Below are positions 1 through 11,510 of a stretch of 64,000 nt of DNA, one piece after another. The stretch lies in the NCBI GenBank assembly GCA_037577475.1, contig CM075195.1, positions 26,867,399 to 26,931,398 of the forward strand, read 5' to 3'. The DNA is from Chaunax sp. Z400 (lineage: Eukaryota > Chordata > Actinopteri > Lophiiformes > Chaunacidae). The notes under the pieces are model-generated. The model saw only the letters and a program-made list of their open reading frames with translations. It did not search any database and had not been told where the DNA came from. Position 1 is the first letter of the stretch. Each line of letters begins with the position of its first letter. The translations under genes and the position numbers were made by a program.

Positions 1-1814
1 GCGTGCTCTTTGTTTTTAGGTATTTTTAGGTATTTTATAATTATGGATAGCAGTTTTAGAATTCATTATATTACATTCTTTTTTCTCTCCTCTGGACCTA
101 GTCTGGGTCCTGCCTCTACTCTGTAATTTAGGGTTCCCCCACCTGCCAAATTCCATTTTAACCCCTGAACAAATAACACCATGCACACACACATCTGAAT
201 ATAAAACAAAGGTGATACAACATGCAAATATCTATAAATATATAAGGAACTAACATACAACAAACGTATGTATGACTGTTGTAGAGGTGTCCAAACGAAA
301 TCCAGCTGTCATACATTAGCTAGAAGGGGCCCACTTATGGGGGGATGGGGTGTTGGCCCTGTACGGTTCCTCCATGGGAGGTTTTAGGGGTTTTGTATTT
401 GTCATTAGAAAATGTGCCAATATGAGCAGCTATATGAGGCCCCCTTCCCTGTATATTTTACATTTACCCTAAACATTTGTCTGGTTTGCCTCTCCTGATG
501 TTGCACCTCTAAATGTACTGATGTGTTTGGCATCTCTTACCTACCAAGGTAAACTACTATGTGTAAGTTTTCCCTCTCTGTCAAACTTTGGCATTCAGGA
601 GAAATTTTCTCTAATTCTTCCCTAATATTTGTGTGATTCTGGTTGCAAGATACATCTCTAGGATGCACTGGGATGCATCATCATTGATGTTCCATCATTG
701 GGGGTTTTGGGTCTGTCAACATCAAACCTCCTCATCCAGATGACCCAGCCGGGGTTGATCATGTCCCAGCTTGCATCCCAGCAGCACCAATCCATGGGCT
801 TGCTCTCTTTATCCAAAGCCACCTGGTGGCTTTCTCTGCGGCTTCAGTGACAGAAAGTCATCTATTTCCAAAGCCTTTCTCATGACACCAGTTTTTATTC
901 CAAAGTTGTTGTTTTTTTCACAAAACCTTTATTTTATGACGATTCACACCTACAGTAAATTTACAGTCACCAATTCATCCACAAGAGGGCAATCTTTGAT
1001 TAAAAAAAATTCCCAGACACGCCGCCTGCAAAAATCCATAACTGGGAGGTGAAGATGGAAAAAGTACATCACAATCCTTTTGGTCCTGATCTTTGTGAAA
1101 GATGTATTTAGATGAACTTTCTCAGTGATGTGTTTGATAATTGTTTGGGCTCATTCCAGAGAATAATAATGCATAATAAAGAGATGCATGTTCACGATGG
1201 GTGTGTTTACACTGATGGATCTCTCCATCAGCTGATTCTGGAGAGTAGCTCTCATTGAAAAGATGCCCAGCTGGTAATAAGGTCAGTCTGATCCACGGTG
1301 AGTATAGAGTCTCCAAAGAATGTCTTAAATATGGTTTGAAAATGGACTCAGGTCAGTTTACTGGTCTGTGCATTCAGGTGAGATGTTTCACTGGTGTATT
1401 TATAGGATCTACTTGATCTCAGTAATGTAACCGGACAGAACAGTGTGACCGTTACACTGTCATAACCCACAGTGACATCTCCTTCATTCTGCCTGTCAAA
1501 TACATTTACTCATCACTGGATGAATTACAGTCATACTTCCTGCATGAGTCAATCCCTCTCAATAAATTATGTTCATCTGACAGCTGGCTGGAAGCAACAG
1601 ATGAAGTTTGCATCCATCCATTTATCTCCTACATGTGGTCTGCGACCTATCCCAGCATGCTTTGGGTGAGAATGGGGTTTAAAGGATGAAATTGGTTCAT
1701 TTTGGTGTAGAAGAATAAAAAATGAATAGAGAAATAGTAAAACCACATTGTAAATAGTTAATTCTTTATTTTTTATTTAGGGTTGTGGACTGATGCATCA
1801 TTTTTAGCTGTTTG

Positions 1815-2205
1815 TCATGGTTTCCTTGTTTGAAAATTATTTCCTTGTGTATTGTCTTCATTTTATACTTCCTGTATTTGTTTTTCCCTTGCCTTTATGA
1901 TTGTTTATTAGTTTCACCTGTGCCTTGTTAGCCTTCCCATCCACTGTATTTATGCCTCATTGGTTTTTACAGTGTGCTGTCATCCGTTGTGTTTTTGCCT
2001 TCTCCTCTGACTTATTTCTGAATCTTTATTCTTTGGATCTTTCCTGCTTTGTTCAATTCATTATTTTTGCCTCCCCTTATTGGATGAGTGTGTTTGAGTT
2101 GTTCTCCCCTCTCAGTCCTTGCCCTTGCCTGTCTTAATGTCTGCCTGGTGTACTGTACTCCGTTATGTTATTAAATCCCTGAAATGCAACCTGATGATGC
2201 ACCTT
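1815..2205 (+). repeat. T-rich LTR-like interspersed repeat
   Basis: Starts TGTCATGGTT, is pyrimidine-rich throughout, and ends with TTATTAAATC plus CTGAAATGC. The same start and a similar TTATTAAATCACTGAAT end occur at 44707-45190, indicating one family, possibly solo LTRs. Confidence 0.45.
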
Positions 2206-2876
2206 ACTTTAAACCTTTCACAATTACACTTTTGATTTGCTTTACATTGTTTTAATGTAGACTGATATACCTCATCAAATATCAGACTGATTGTCACAAA
2301 GGTTGGTTCAGACTTTTTTATATACCATTAGAAAGAAAACTTGACCCCTTAACTTTTGCTTTAAAGCCACCATCAGATTAGGCTGACATTTTAATTGTTC
2401 CAGCACCTTATAACTACAAAACCAATGCTGTCCTGGGCCTGTTTCATAAGGAAGTATATCAAATAAACCTGGCTTATTCTGCTTATTCTGGCTTATTTTA
2501 ACTCAATTCAGTTCCATAAAGGAAGTTCAACATACAGTAGTTTAAGCTCAGTTACTATGGAAACTTAAGCTGGGAAACTAGGCTAACTATCAGGCTAACT
2601 ATCAGGCTAAGCCTCAGTTTTTGCTCCATCAGACCTCATGAAACTGTAACCCGATGGTAAAGAGATGATTTGATGATGAACAGCTGACTCTCTGGTGTGC
2701 TGCCATATTACATTAGTTTATTAACCACAATCAGTCAGACAATTATAATTAATTCATATAAAAATGTTTAATATCTTAAACTTTTTATATTATAAAAGTT
2801 TAAAGAAAATCAACTGCAAATAATAATTAAATTATACATTGATAAATGAAAACATAAAGGCCAACATGTGGTGTGT

Positions 2877-2892
2877 GATAGATAGATAGGTT

Positions 2893-2945
<53 letters not shown>

Positions 2946-2966
2946 ATAGATAGACAGATAGATAGA
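2877..2966. repeat. (GATA)n microsatellite
   Basis: About 22 tandem GATA units with a few interruptions. Confidence 0.97.
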
Positions 2967-4899
2967 ATGTATGTATTAATAATATCTCTGACTTAATGCA
3001 ACAACTCAGGTATTTCAGTCATCACGAGTTGTTAATGATGTTCATGTCTTCTTCATGGGTAAATCTGCAGTTAAAGGGACAAACCAGAAACACAGGCCAG
3101 TCAAACCAGTGCACATGAAAAAATTGTTATATTGATTAATGAAGTTTTTTCATCATGTATGTATGTATGTGACCTCATCATGTTTGTGGCCAAAATACAA
3201 CGGTGGCCTGGTCTGTCTTTAACACTGATCAATAACAGAATATCAATAGTGTTATAATTGTAAAATGACATGTTTGAACCCTTTTATTCACCCTCACAAA
3301 TAACATTCACCATGATTATTCATGCACCCTTACCAGACAGTGTTAGCCAGTAGAAATGGTTTCACTGGAGTTCCTGTTTGACTCTAGACTCATTGAATCA
3401 GTGTGTTACATATAATAATGTCATGACTAAAACATGAAACATAGTTAAGCTGTTTTAGGCATTGAAATGATCTTAAACTGACTGCGTCTACATTTTTCAC
3501 TGACCAATCTTATCATGTCTTCCTGTACGCTACACAACAGTAAGAGTTCAGTGACCATCAGCGTTGTCAGATAGAGTGACGGCTGTAGCTCATGTCTCTG
3601 TGACTTTGCTGCATGAACTCAGGTGACAGCAGCAGGGCTGGCTACAGGAAAAATAGAACTGATCAAACACCTGCTGAAGGTTTTGTCATGTGATCGTCTG
3701 GTTTAGGCCGGAAAAAATGACTGAATTCATTGTACGAAAAAAAGAGTTTATTTTCCTTTTTTAGCAACCCACATGCAGTAATGTAGTTTTTCCTTTAGGA
3801 TAATGCCACACAGTGAATAAGTGACTCTACAGAAACTGTTACACTGTTGACAAATAGCTCATTTATCACTTCAAACAGAGAAATCCATACAAGAGATACA
3901 CATAGATGAACTGTCACTGACAAAAAAACATACATGTCCCATCTCTTTGGTTATGTCTTCATTTGGAGATGAAACTATAATCCAACGTGTCCCAGGAACC
4001 GTCAGACTAACCTGATGGGGAACAGACACAGCATTTGTTAGTACTGATAGTGCTAGACTGTATTTCTGTGTATGTATTCCATGTTAGTGGCCCCTAGAGG
4101 ATGAAATGTTGCTTCCCAGAATAAGAGACAATACAAACATACCAATGATTTTGATATTCAAGAGTTGGTTTACTGTCGAGACTCGTGTGTATCAGCCTGA
4201 CTGCACTGTGTTATCCTCTAACTTTTAATGGTTTTACAACAATGTACATATCACTTATAGTCTGTCTGGTAAGACTGTTGGGTGGTTATGGGGGACGTTT
4301 GCCTTCAGAAGTCAGGTGACATGTTATAAGGAGGGACAAAGTCCATGTTAAGTAAGAAACACTGTTGGATGGATCAAACCTTTTACTCATGAGGTGTGGT
4401 TAGGTTATGCATCTCTATTTAAGGCAACAAAAACCTGGTCTAAAGTCAATTGTGCCATATTATTCCTGCTATTTAAAGGGAGCATCAGATGCTTCTACAG
4501 TACATAGTCTGGCTCACAATAGTTACTGTCAAAACACTATTGTTTATTTAGAGACTGGCACTGGACATTTCACTGCACCTCTAGAAGTGGAGGTCAGCCG
4601 CTTTACCGAGTTTCACTGTTTGAACCTGGACTGTGTGTGGGACCTTTTGGATGTGTAGAAGAACACAGAACATTACTTAACATTAGATCCTGTCAGCATG
4701 TTGGAGATTGAAATCATTAATAAAGTTAAGCTGCTGGACCTTGTGCATAAATGGCACAGATTCACACATATCATCTCTGCTGCAGGGGGATGTATGTATT
4801 GTATTGAGTCACCCACCACCAAATACCTCACCTCTCATCTGCTGCTAAGGAGAGTCATTATATTTATGACCGGGCCCGCCCAATCTGTGTGCATCACTA

Positions 4900-5040
4900 G
4901 ACCTGTTACACACACAGGGATGTGCAGCAACCTTCCTCCTCCTCCTCCTCCTCAGTTAAATACCAGTGCATTTGTTCATATTCAGTCAAATGGATGATAG
5001 GACAGCAGATTGGGAGGCAGAGGGTCAACCTGGCTTTTAA
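4900..5040 (+). repeat. Dispersed repeat, copy 1 (CCT-tract family)
   Basis: CACAGGGATGTGC, a (CCT)n tract, then CAGTTAAATACCAGTG and an AGTCAAAT...GACAGCAGA...TGGGAG block. The same order of blocks recurs at 32885-33050 in the same orientation. Confidence 0.65.
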
Positions 5041-5160
5041 ACGGAATGGGAGTCTGATGGGTTTGATTCATGTTAAGGCCCAAACACACATAATTAAGGG
5101 GCTAAATTCAATCCGTTTGGATCCTGTGTCTTAAAAGACAGTATTTGATTAAGACCCTTT

Positions 5161-5205
5161 AACTAGCAAAAAGGGGTTGGACACACCCTAAATGCACTAT
5201 AGATC
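5161..5205 (+). repeat. Short dispersed repeat, copy 1
   Basis: Contains ACTAGCAAAAAGG and GGACACACCCTAAAT, matching 56461-56505 at almost every base. Confidence 0.6.
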
Positions 5206-5462
5206 ATTTAAATAGAGCCCTCTGTGTAATGCAGGGTGTTTGGATCTGTCCCCTGGTGGTTTAAGTTTTTAGGGAGTCCCGTTCATATGTCTAGTCTGTC
5301 ACAGTAAAGGTCTCTGTGTCATTAAAGAAATATTTAAAAATATCAAGAAATACTCTTTACTTTCTATCCAAGCGTTCGGTGTTTAGACAGATATCCGTGT
5401 CATGTCTGGGTGTAATGTACAGAAGTCAGGACCAGGATTGCCAGAGTCTCGCCTGGCTCTGC

Positions 5463-8256
5463 CTAACCTGACTTACCACAGTCCTGTAGTCTCTGCAGGG
5501 GCACAAATGACTCTATGATTACATGTGTAGTCAATACTCCTATTATCTCTGCATGAAGTCTTATCTCTGATGGAAAATATTCCAGCCAAGACTTCTAGTA
5601 CATAGGCCCGTGTATGTTTTCTCCAAATCCTAATTTCATTTCCTGTTGCCTTCCTTATTTCCATTCTTACCTCTTCCATTGTTGCATCCCAGACCACTGG
5701 CATTTCCTATTCGGTCCATCCTGGCTCCGAAACAGCTAGAGGCCCGTTTCCTGGTGGTCATCAGCAGGTCCTGCAGGCGGCTCCTTTGACTCGCTGTCCT
5801 GCTGTGGCCCTCAGCTGGTGACTGAGATCTGTCTGATATCAAAGGTTCTTGGTCCCCCTCCTGGTCCGGGCTCCATCCTCGGCTGGCCTGGCTGTGCTCA
5901 GGCTCTTGGTCTGTCGCTTCATAATCTGAGTCCTCCTCCTGGGCCACTTCAGCCAGAGTCTCCTCAAAGCGCTCCAGTAAAGACTAGTGTGGAGAGATGA
6001 TGATGGGCTTACACTTCAAACTGAGACTATTTACATTCTGTTTATATGTTTTAGACATAGGAAACATATGATGATTGAAAAAATATATATTGTAAGTATT
6101 CACAGCCATAAGCAAGGTCTTATGGGAAACGTTGTGTTAAAGGAACAGGAACAACAGGAATGTTTAAATAAAAGTTCTTCAAGTTTAATTAAAGCATTAA
6201 TTTAGACTTTTAAGCAACAAGATCTAAGCACTAGGTATGTGTGTTGTCTGCAAATCCATCATGATACAGGGTTGGGCAGTAGTGGCATTATTGGTTTAAC
6301 TACATTTCTCTGTCATTTCTTGGTACTGTAGCTCTTTTATTGATCATAGTGTGGTCGCATCCCCACAGGTAACATCTCTTCAAGCTTGTGATGTTCTGTG
6401 TTTTTTTCAGTTAATAGTTTATTCTTAATCTTTAGTTAGTCCGAATTAAGCACACCTCACCTCACACTGGTTCAAATAAAACTGCAGTGTCATTTATTTA
6501 AAATCCGATTTTTTTATTCGCTTAATTGAAAATGATGATGTCCCTTTTAAATCTAATTTGTTCAGTCAGCTAAAGAGCTCTCCTCACAGGCGACATTAAA
6601 ACATTCTTAAAACAACTTAAACCGTATTCTAACTACAGCCCAAAGGTTTTCATGTCATGCTGGTCACATGACATGAATGTCGCATAATGCACTTTTACCA
6701 TTTTTCTTAAATCAATTTCTTATGTATATTATATTATATTATATTATATTATATTATATTATATTATATTATATTATATTATATTATGTTATATTATGTT
6801 ATATTATTATATTATATTATAGTACATTACCAATGACTATAATAAAATGTTTTTAGTTTTACCTCATTATAGCGAATAAAGTTTTTATTTAAAAAAGGTG
6901 TAAAAAAAAAGTGTGTATGTGAATATTGATCTACATTCAATTTTACCTATAGTGACAGAGTGGAAAAGGAACGGCGTGGTCGTGGTTAGCACTGTCGCTT
7001 CACAGCAAGAAGGTTGTCGGTTTGAATCTGGACCTATAGGGGCCTTTCTGCATCCGTGTTCTCTGACCTCCCCCACAGTCCAAAAACATACAAGTAAAAC
7101 TATATGGATTATTTACATTAAGTCAATAAAGACAACTTTTTTTTTATTTAGGACAATTTGAAATAATCATATTGCTCCACCCTCAGAAAACAGTTTGCAT
7201 AGATTTTTATTTTTAAAAAAGGTTAAACAGAATTATTTAAATTGAGTAAACATCAAATATTTTCTGTGATCTATTACTTCAGTTTGTTTTTTTAAGTTTA
7301 TCTAACTTTTTTTTTGGTCAGTGCATTCAAACAGCAGGCACTGGCACACATACACATATGTTGTTGTTTTTTTGTTATAATATGGATCACAGTTTTGAAG
7401 CTGTGAGTGCAGACAGCACAGCTTATTGTTTAATAAACAACTGTACTTAATTTAATTTAATGAAGTTAATTTTTGCCTTCCTGTCCGTCTGACTTTTTTA
7501 GTGATTACTGAGGTAACACTGACTTAGAATGAAAAGCTCACTCGTTACATGTTACTGCATCTTAGCTACACAGCTTCAGTGTAGTGAAGCTTCATTTAAA
7601 CTTGAGTAACTGGTAACTTAGCTCACCACACTTTACAGGCAGCTTGTCCAACACTATGATTCAATATAATGCAATATGTGGGAATGTGATTTTTAAACTT
7701 AAAGAACACATCACCACATGCATAAAATCTGACAAACCTAAGTATAATTTCTGTGCAATCACATCAGTTGGATCTGCTTTTCACAGTCGCTGTAACATTC
7801 AACATTATAGCATCACTTTTTGTGCAATCTGAAAGGAATTAGGCTAAAGAAGATCATTAAAAATTAGTTCCTGCAGCATTCTGTAGGTAAACAAATTTTA
7901 AAAATGTAACAGTAATTTCCACAAATTTTTGTGAGAATCAATACATTATCACAAAACACAACAATGAGATACTGAAGTGTATCAATATTTTCTTGCACCC
8001 GACACCAACACAAGAGAAATTCAGAGCGTTTATGTATCAGGTTTACGACATTGGGCTACATTACTACAAAGCATAGTTAGACAACTAACTTTAATCATCT
8101 TCCAAAATTCACTCGTCAGACGAACTGGGGTGATGTGGTTCTTACCTTGAGCTGAGCCAGGTCACTGGTGGAAGAGGGTCTTCCCAGTATGTGGCTGCTC
8201 ACCAGTGTGTGCTGACACAGTAGGACCAGTAGGCCCCACAGGACCGCAGTCCTCAT
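5463..8256 (-). CDS. nppa: Atrial natriuretic peptide precursor (ANP)
   Basis: Secreted cardiac hormone precursor that signals through guanylyl-cyclase natriuretic peptide receptors to promote salt and water loss and vasodilation. Exon 1 (8256-8146, 37 codons) starts [13 protein letters not shown], a signal peptide, and ends at donor CAAG|GTAAG. Exon 2 (5983-5671) starts [13 protein letters not shown], typical of the proANP N-terminal region, and carries the acidic propeptide, a basic cleavage site TTRKR and the mature ring [17 protein letters not shown] followed by NNGR. The donor AG|GTAAGA interrupts the next codon (phase 1), so a small third exon must finish the protein. Its acceptor is uncertain: 5492 has the best pyrimidine tract and would add ETTGLW; 5467 would add a single Gly, an amidation signal as in eel ANP. 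The ring plus short tail favours ANP over VNP. Intron 1 is 2.2 kb. The lower coordinate covers either exon 3 model. Confidence 0.9.
5671..5983 (-). CDS. nppa: nppa exon 2 (propeptide and hormone ring)
   Basis: The acceptor CACACTAG precedes an in-frame SLLERFEE. The exon encodes about 85 residues of acidic, Gln/Ser-rich propeptide, the RKR processing site, and the 17-residue ring closed by two Cys with the invariant RMDRIG core. It ends in phase 1 at AGAG|GTAAGA. Reading through the donor gives a Gly/Lys/Asn-rich tail that only superficially resembles a VNP tail and is intronic. Confidence 0.95.
6724..6821. repeat. (ATATT)n pentanucleotide array
   Basis: About 19 tandem copies of a TATAT/ATATT pentamer with a few G substitutions, inside nppa intron 1. 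Confidence 0.95.
6970..7090 (+). repeat. tRNA-like interspersed repeat copy
   Basis: Contains TGGTTAGCACTGTCGCTTCA, then a B-box-like GGTTTGAATCT and a tail ending CCCACAGTCCAAAAACAT. This is a very common fish repeat; a degenerate minus-strand copy is at 26560-26655. Confidence 0.7.
8146..8256 (-). CDS. nppa: nppa exon 1 (signal peptide)
   Basis: 37 codons from ATG at 8256-8254 to a phase-0 GTAAG donor. The start is 48 bases downstream of a TATATAAAA box. A hydrophobic core ([11 protein letters not shown]) is followed by a small-residue cleavage zone (LVSSH), as expected for a secreted prohormone. Confidence 0.93.
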
Positions 8257-8303
8257 GTTATCCCTTTGCTGCTACTACGAGTACAGGAGCCTTCCCCGCA
8301 ACA

Positions 8304-8312
8304 TTTTATATA
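8304..8312 (-). promoter_or_regulatory. nppa: TATA box of nppa
   Basis: TATATAAAA on the minus strand, about 48 bases upstream of the ATG, so the expected transcript start is near 8280. A CA repeat begins only a few bases further upstream. Confidence 0.8.
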
Positions 8313-8318
8313 CATGCC

Positions 8319-8329
8319 AGCACACGCAC

Positions 8330-8363
<34 letters not shown>
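8319..8363. repeat. (CA)n microsatellite upstream of nppa TATA box
   Basis: About 45 bases of CA with a few G interruptions, directly upstream (minus-strand sense) of the nppa core promoter. Confidence 0.95.
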
Positions 8364-8368
<5 letters not shown>

Positions 8369-8498
8369 CTCATCGTGCAATAGAAAATCAGTGTCAGTGG
8401 CTCATCATTTTGTAGATGGCCTCAAGTGCATTCTGACACCTCTGCACGATAAGGCAGCTGGTCAGATGTTCCTTCAAGTGGTGCCTGGTGATACGTGA

Positions 8499-8525
8499 TG
8501 TGTGTGTGTGTGTGTGGATGTGTGG

Positions 8526-8591
<66 letters not shown>
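8499..8591. repeat. (TG)n microsatellite
   Basis: About 90 bases of TG, broken by two GGATG steps near its start. It lies ~135 bases from the CA array at 8319-8363 and is complementary to it, so the two could pair as a long imperfect hairpin. Confidence 0.95.
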
Positions 8592-8594
<3 letters not shown>

Positions 8595-10438
8595 GTACAT
8601 GTGTCTGTGCATCATCACGCTAACCAGCCAGCGGTAGCATGACCTCAGGAGCCATCTTGAAGCTCTGAGCTCAGACGGGGTGTGTCTTGACAGGAATGCA
8701 GCATTCACCATGCAAATACTTCACACCATATACACTGACAGCCTGAAAAAACACCATAGTAGGTTAAAACTGCTGCAGCTGGGTTACAGAGAGGTGACAT
8801 GGTTTAAATTAGAACGAGGAGGAAACAATGTCAGTGTCATTTATAGAACTACACAATATCTGGTAGTGTCACTTTTGTTTTTGAGTTATGTTTCAGTTTG
8901 AAAGGTGCCATTAAGATGGTTTTAGTTTCTAGTGAATGTAGTTAATGCTTATGTTTAACTTTCATTAAAGCTTCAATTGAATTTTAGCAGCACACCCCAA
9001 AACCACTGAGCTGTTTCCACTTAATCCAGTAAAGAGAGATTAGTAATAGATAATGCCAAACACTAAATAAAAGGGAGGATAATAATTGATTTTGCAAAAA
9101 TACAGTGAGATGAGAAGATTGATACCACTCTCATGTCTGTAGTTCGCGTAGAGTAATTAGCAATTAGCCTAATTTTGCATAAAAGCTCACAGTGACTATA
9201 AGGTTCCTTCTGAAGCTCAAAAATATAGTAGATATAATTGACAACTGTCTGCTTACTGTAATGTTAGTGTGTTACTTGATACAACCAGAAGCCACACAGA
9301 CATCCATCCATCATCTGTACCAGTAATATACAATATTTTATCATTCTGTTCTCTCAATTATATTCAAGTACTTTTTTAAGGGCCGTGTTAAAAAATGTCT
9401 GATTTTCAAGGCATTCCATTACTTAAATTTCGGAGTGCCAAATCCAGGTGCTTCAAGCACCTTCTAGGAAGTCTGTATCCTTCCAGTGAGTTTTGTGGAA
9501 ATCCGTTGAGTATTTTTTGTGTAAACCTGCTGACAAGCAAACAAACCAAGCAACCAAGAGACATGAAGTGAAAACATAACCTCTTTAAATAATGATATTT
9601 TTGAGGATCCTGGAACACGTTTGTTAACTTTTCTCTACAGATTAGAGATTTTCTTAATTTTCATAATTAGAGAAATTGGAGACAAGTCACAAATGTCACA
9701 TGGCACAAAAACTGACATGAACCCATCCAGTAATATGCAAAAACATGGACATGAATGATTAAAATGTATTGATAATGTTTATAATGTATCTATATTTATA
9801 AAAAAAACGTTTAACATTTCTATATGAAGTTGAAATAATGGTAAAGTTCTGTGTATTTGAAAATTCCTTATTTCTCTACATATTACTTATGAAACTTAAA
9901 TGGAAAAAAAATTATTTTTCAGTTCATTAGATTGTCTTCAAATAAAAAGTCCAATAAATAGTCCGACATGTTGTTGAATCTACATATGAAATATCATATG
10001 CATGTGTACAAGAACATTTCAATCAGTAGAGAGACATGAATGAAGTAAACATAATTGTTTACTGCTGCAGATGATATGTGATAATTAGTCTGTCAGAAAG
10101 TCTTTGGTTCTTAGACTCTTCAGGGAGATTGAGATCAAACAACAGCCAGATAAATCCCCTCATGGTGTCCGGACACTAGGGAGGCAGTAACAGCAGAACG
10201 ACTGAACTAGCTTTATATAGAATATCATTTAAAAAGAGACCAGCAAGATGATAGGCTAACAATGAAGGTGTGTCTCTGTGCTATTGGATAGATGTGACAT
10301 GATGTAATGCAAGCTCTGAAAACATTCCTGTTCACCTGCGACTTTAAAACACTACAATCATCTGACCAGTGTTCCCTCATAGACTTGGCATACTACCATC
10401 TAGTGGTCAAACAGTGTTATAGTCTATGTTTACATACA

Positions 10439-10681
10439 CAATAATAATAATAATAATAATGATACCTTTATTAGTCCCACATGGGGAAATTCTTTCTCTG
10501 CATTTGACCCATCCCTGAGGAGCAGTGGGCTGCCACTACACGCGGCGCCCGGGGAGCAAATTGGGGTTCAGTATCTTGCTCAAGGATACTTCAACTTGTG
10601 GACTTGCAGGGGCTGAGGATCGAACCACCGACCTTTTGTTCTGTGAACGACCGCTCTACCCCCTGAGCCACAGCCGCCCCA
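10439..10681 (-). repeat. tRNA-derived SINE
   Basis: Minus strand begins GGGGCGGCTGTGGCTCAGGG (A-box-like TGGCTCAGGGG) and has a B box GGTTCGATCC about 50 bases on. It ends in an (ATT)n tail at the low-coordinate end. Same family as 42421-42610. Confidence 0.8.
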
Positions 10682-11214
10682 ATATTAATAACCATGCTAA
10701 ATGGCACAGACAACACCAGCCCCATTAGTTGTGTTGTGCAGCTATGTGTTGCATAAGCGCTGCTATTTCAGCCATCACCCTCATGCAAGCACAGGAAGTG
10801 CTGCTTGACATTTTAGAGGTGGCAGATGAGTGGGAGTTATGATTTGTGGAGACATCAGACACACTGTCATCACGTCTATCATTATTTACCACTGATGCAT
10901 TGTTGTTATTGGTATTCTCCTTATGATGAGATTTTCCAGCATACAGCAACCATGTCCTTCTTATGTCCGGACAGATCTGAGACATTGGCATTTCCATTAA
11001 TGAAGAATCAAATTAGAGTCTGACAAACTCCTTTCAAAGGGTTTCAACTGAAGACAGAGTTTCAGTTTTGATTTTAAGAGATAGAAACGTATTTGATCCA
11101 TCTCTTATTTTATCCTTTTGATTTTGTTGACTTGGGTTAATTTATTATTATTCATTATTATTTTATTTCACAGTTCTGGGTTTACTGAATAATATCTAGT
11201 AGATGCCATTAATC

Positions 11215-11510
11215 AGGATCAACAGTTCCCTCCCCCTTGTTCCTATTGTTTCCTCTGTTTCCCTTATCCCAGTGTTTCTGTGTGTCTCCCTGTCAGTATG
11301 TGTGTGTGTCTGCTGGTGTGTCTCCAGGGTGTGGCTGACTGGATACTGCTCACTCTCACTCCCGCCTCCTCCTGCTCTGCTCACCTGCAAGCAATAGGCT
11401 CATCAACTCACCTGATCACTACTGTATATGAGCCCTGGCTTCTCACCCGGTATTCGTGACTTCGTCAGTAAACCTTTGTGGTAACAGCGTCAGATCAAAT
11501 TCCTGTTTGT
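11215..11510 (+). repeat. Pyrimidine-rich interspersed repeat
   Basis: Shares TGTGTCTCCAGGG, GCTGACT/CTTACTGA and a CACCTG..CATCA stretch with 20745-21060. Probably one retroelement-derived family (LTR- or UTR-like). Confidence 0.4.

Larger units (their letters stand above)
1..5460. other. Repeat-rich DNA downstream of nppa
   Basis: No gene recognised on either strand. It holds an LTR-like T-rich repeat (1815-2205), a GATA array (2877-2966), and two short segments repeated elsewhere in the window (4900-5040 and 5161-5205). Confidence 0.6.
5984..8145 (-). other. nppa intron 1
   Basis: GT-AG intron of 2.2 kb. It holds a long ATATT pentamer array (6724-6821) and a plus-strand tRNA-like repeat (6970-7090). 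I see no coding sequence in it. Confidence 0.85.

Noticed and set aside
5473..5703. Open frame overlapping the nppa exon 2 end
   Set aside because: It reads intron 2 in a different frame; only the final codons might coincide with a possible exon 3.
5636..5947. Reading the gene at 5.6 kb as VNP because of its long Lys/Asn tail
   Set aside because: The tail lies beyond a perfect GTAAGA donor and is intronic. The spliced product ends soon after NNGR, consistent with ANP.
10725..10997. Asn/Ser-rich 90-codon minus-strand frame
   Set aside because: Low complexity, no domain recognised, next to a SINE; insufficient support for a gene.
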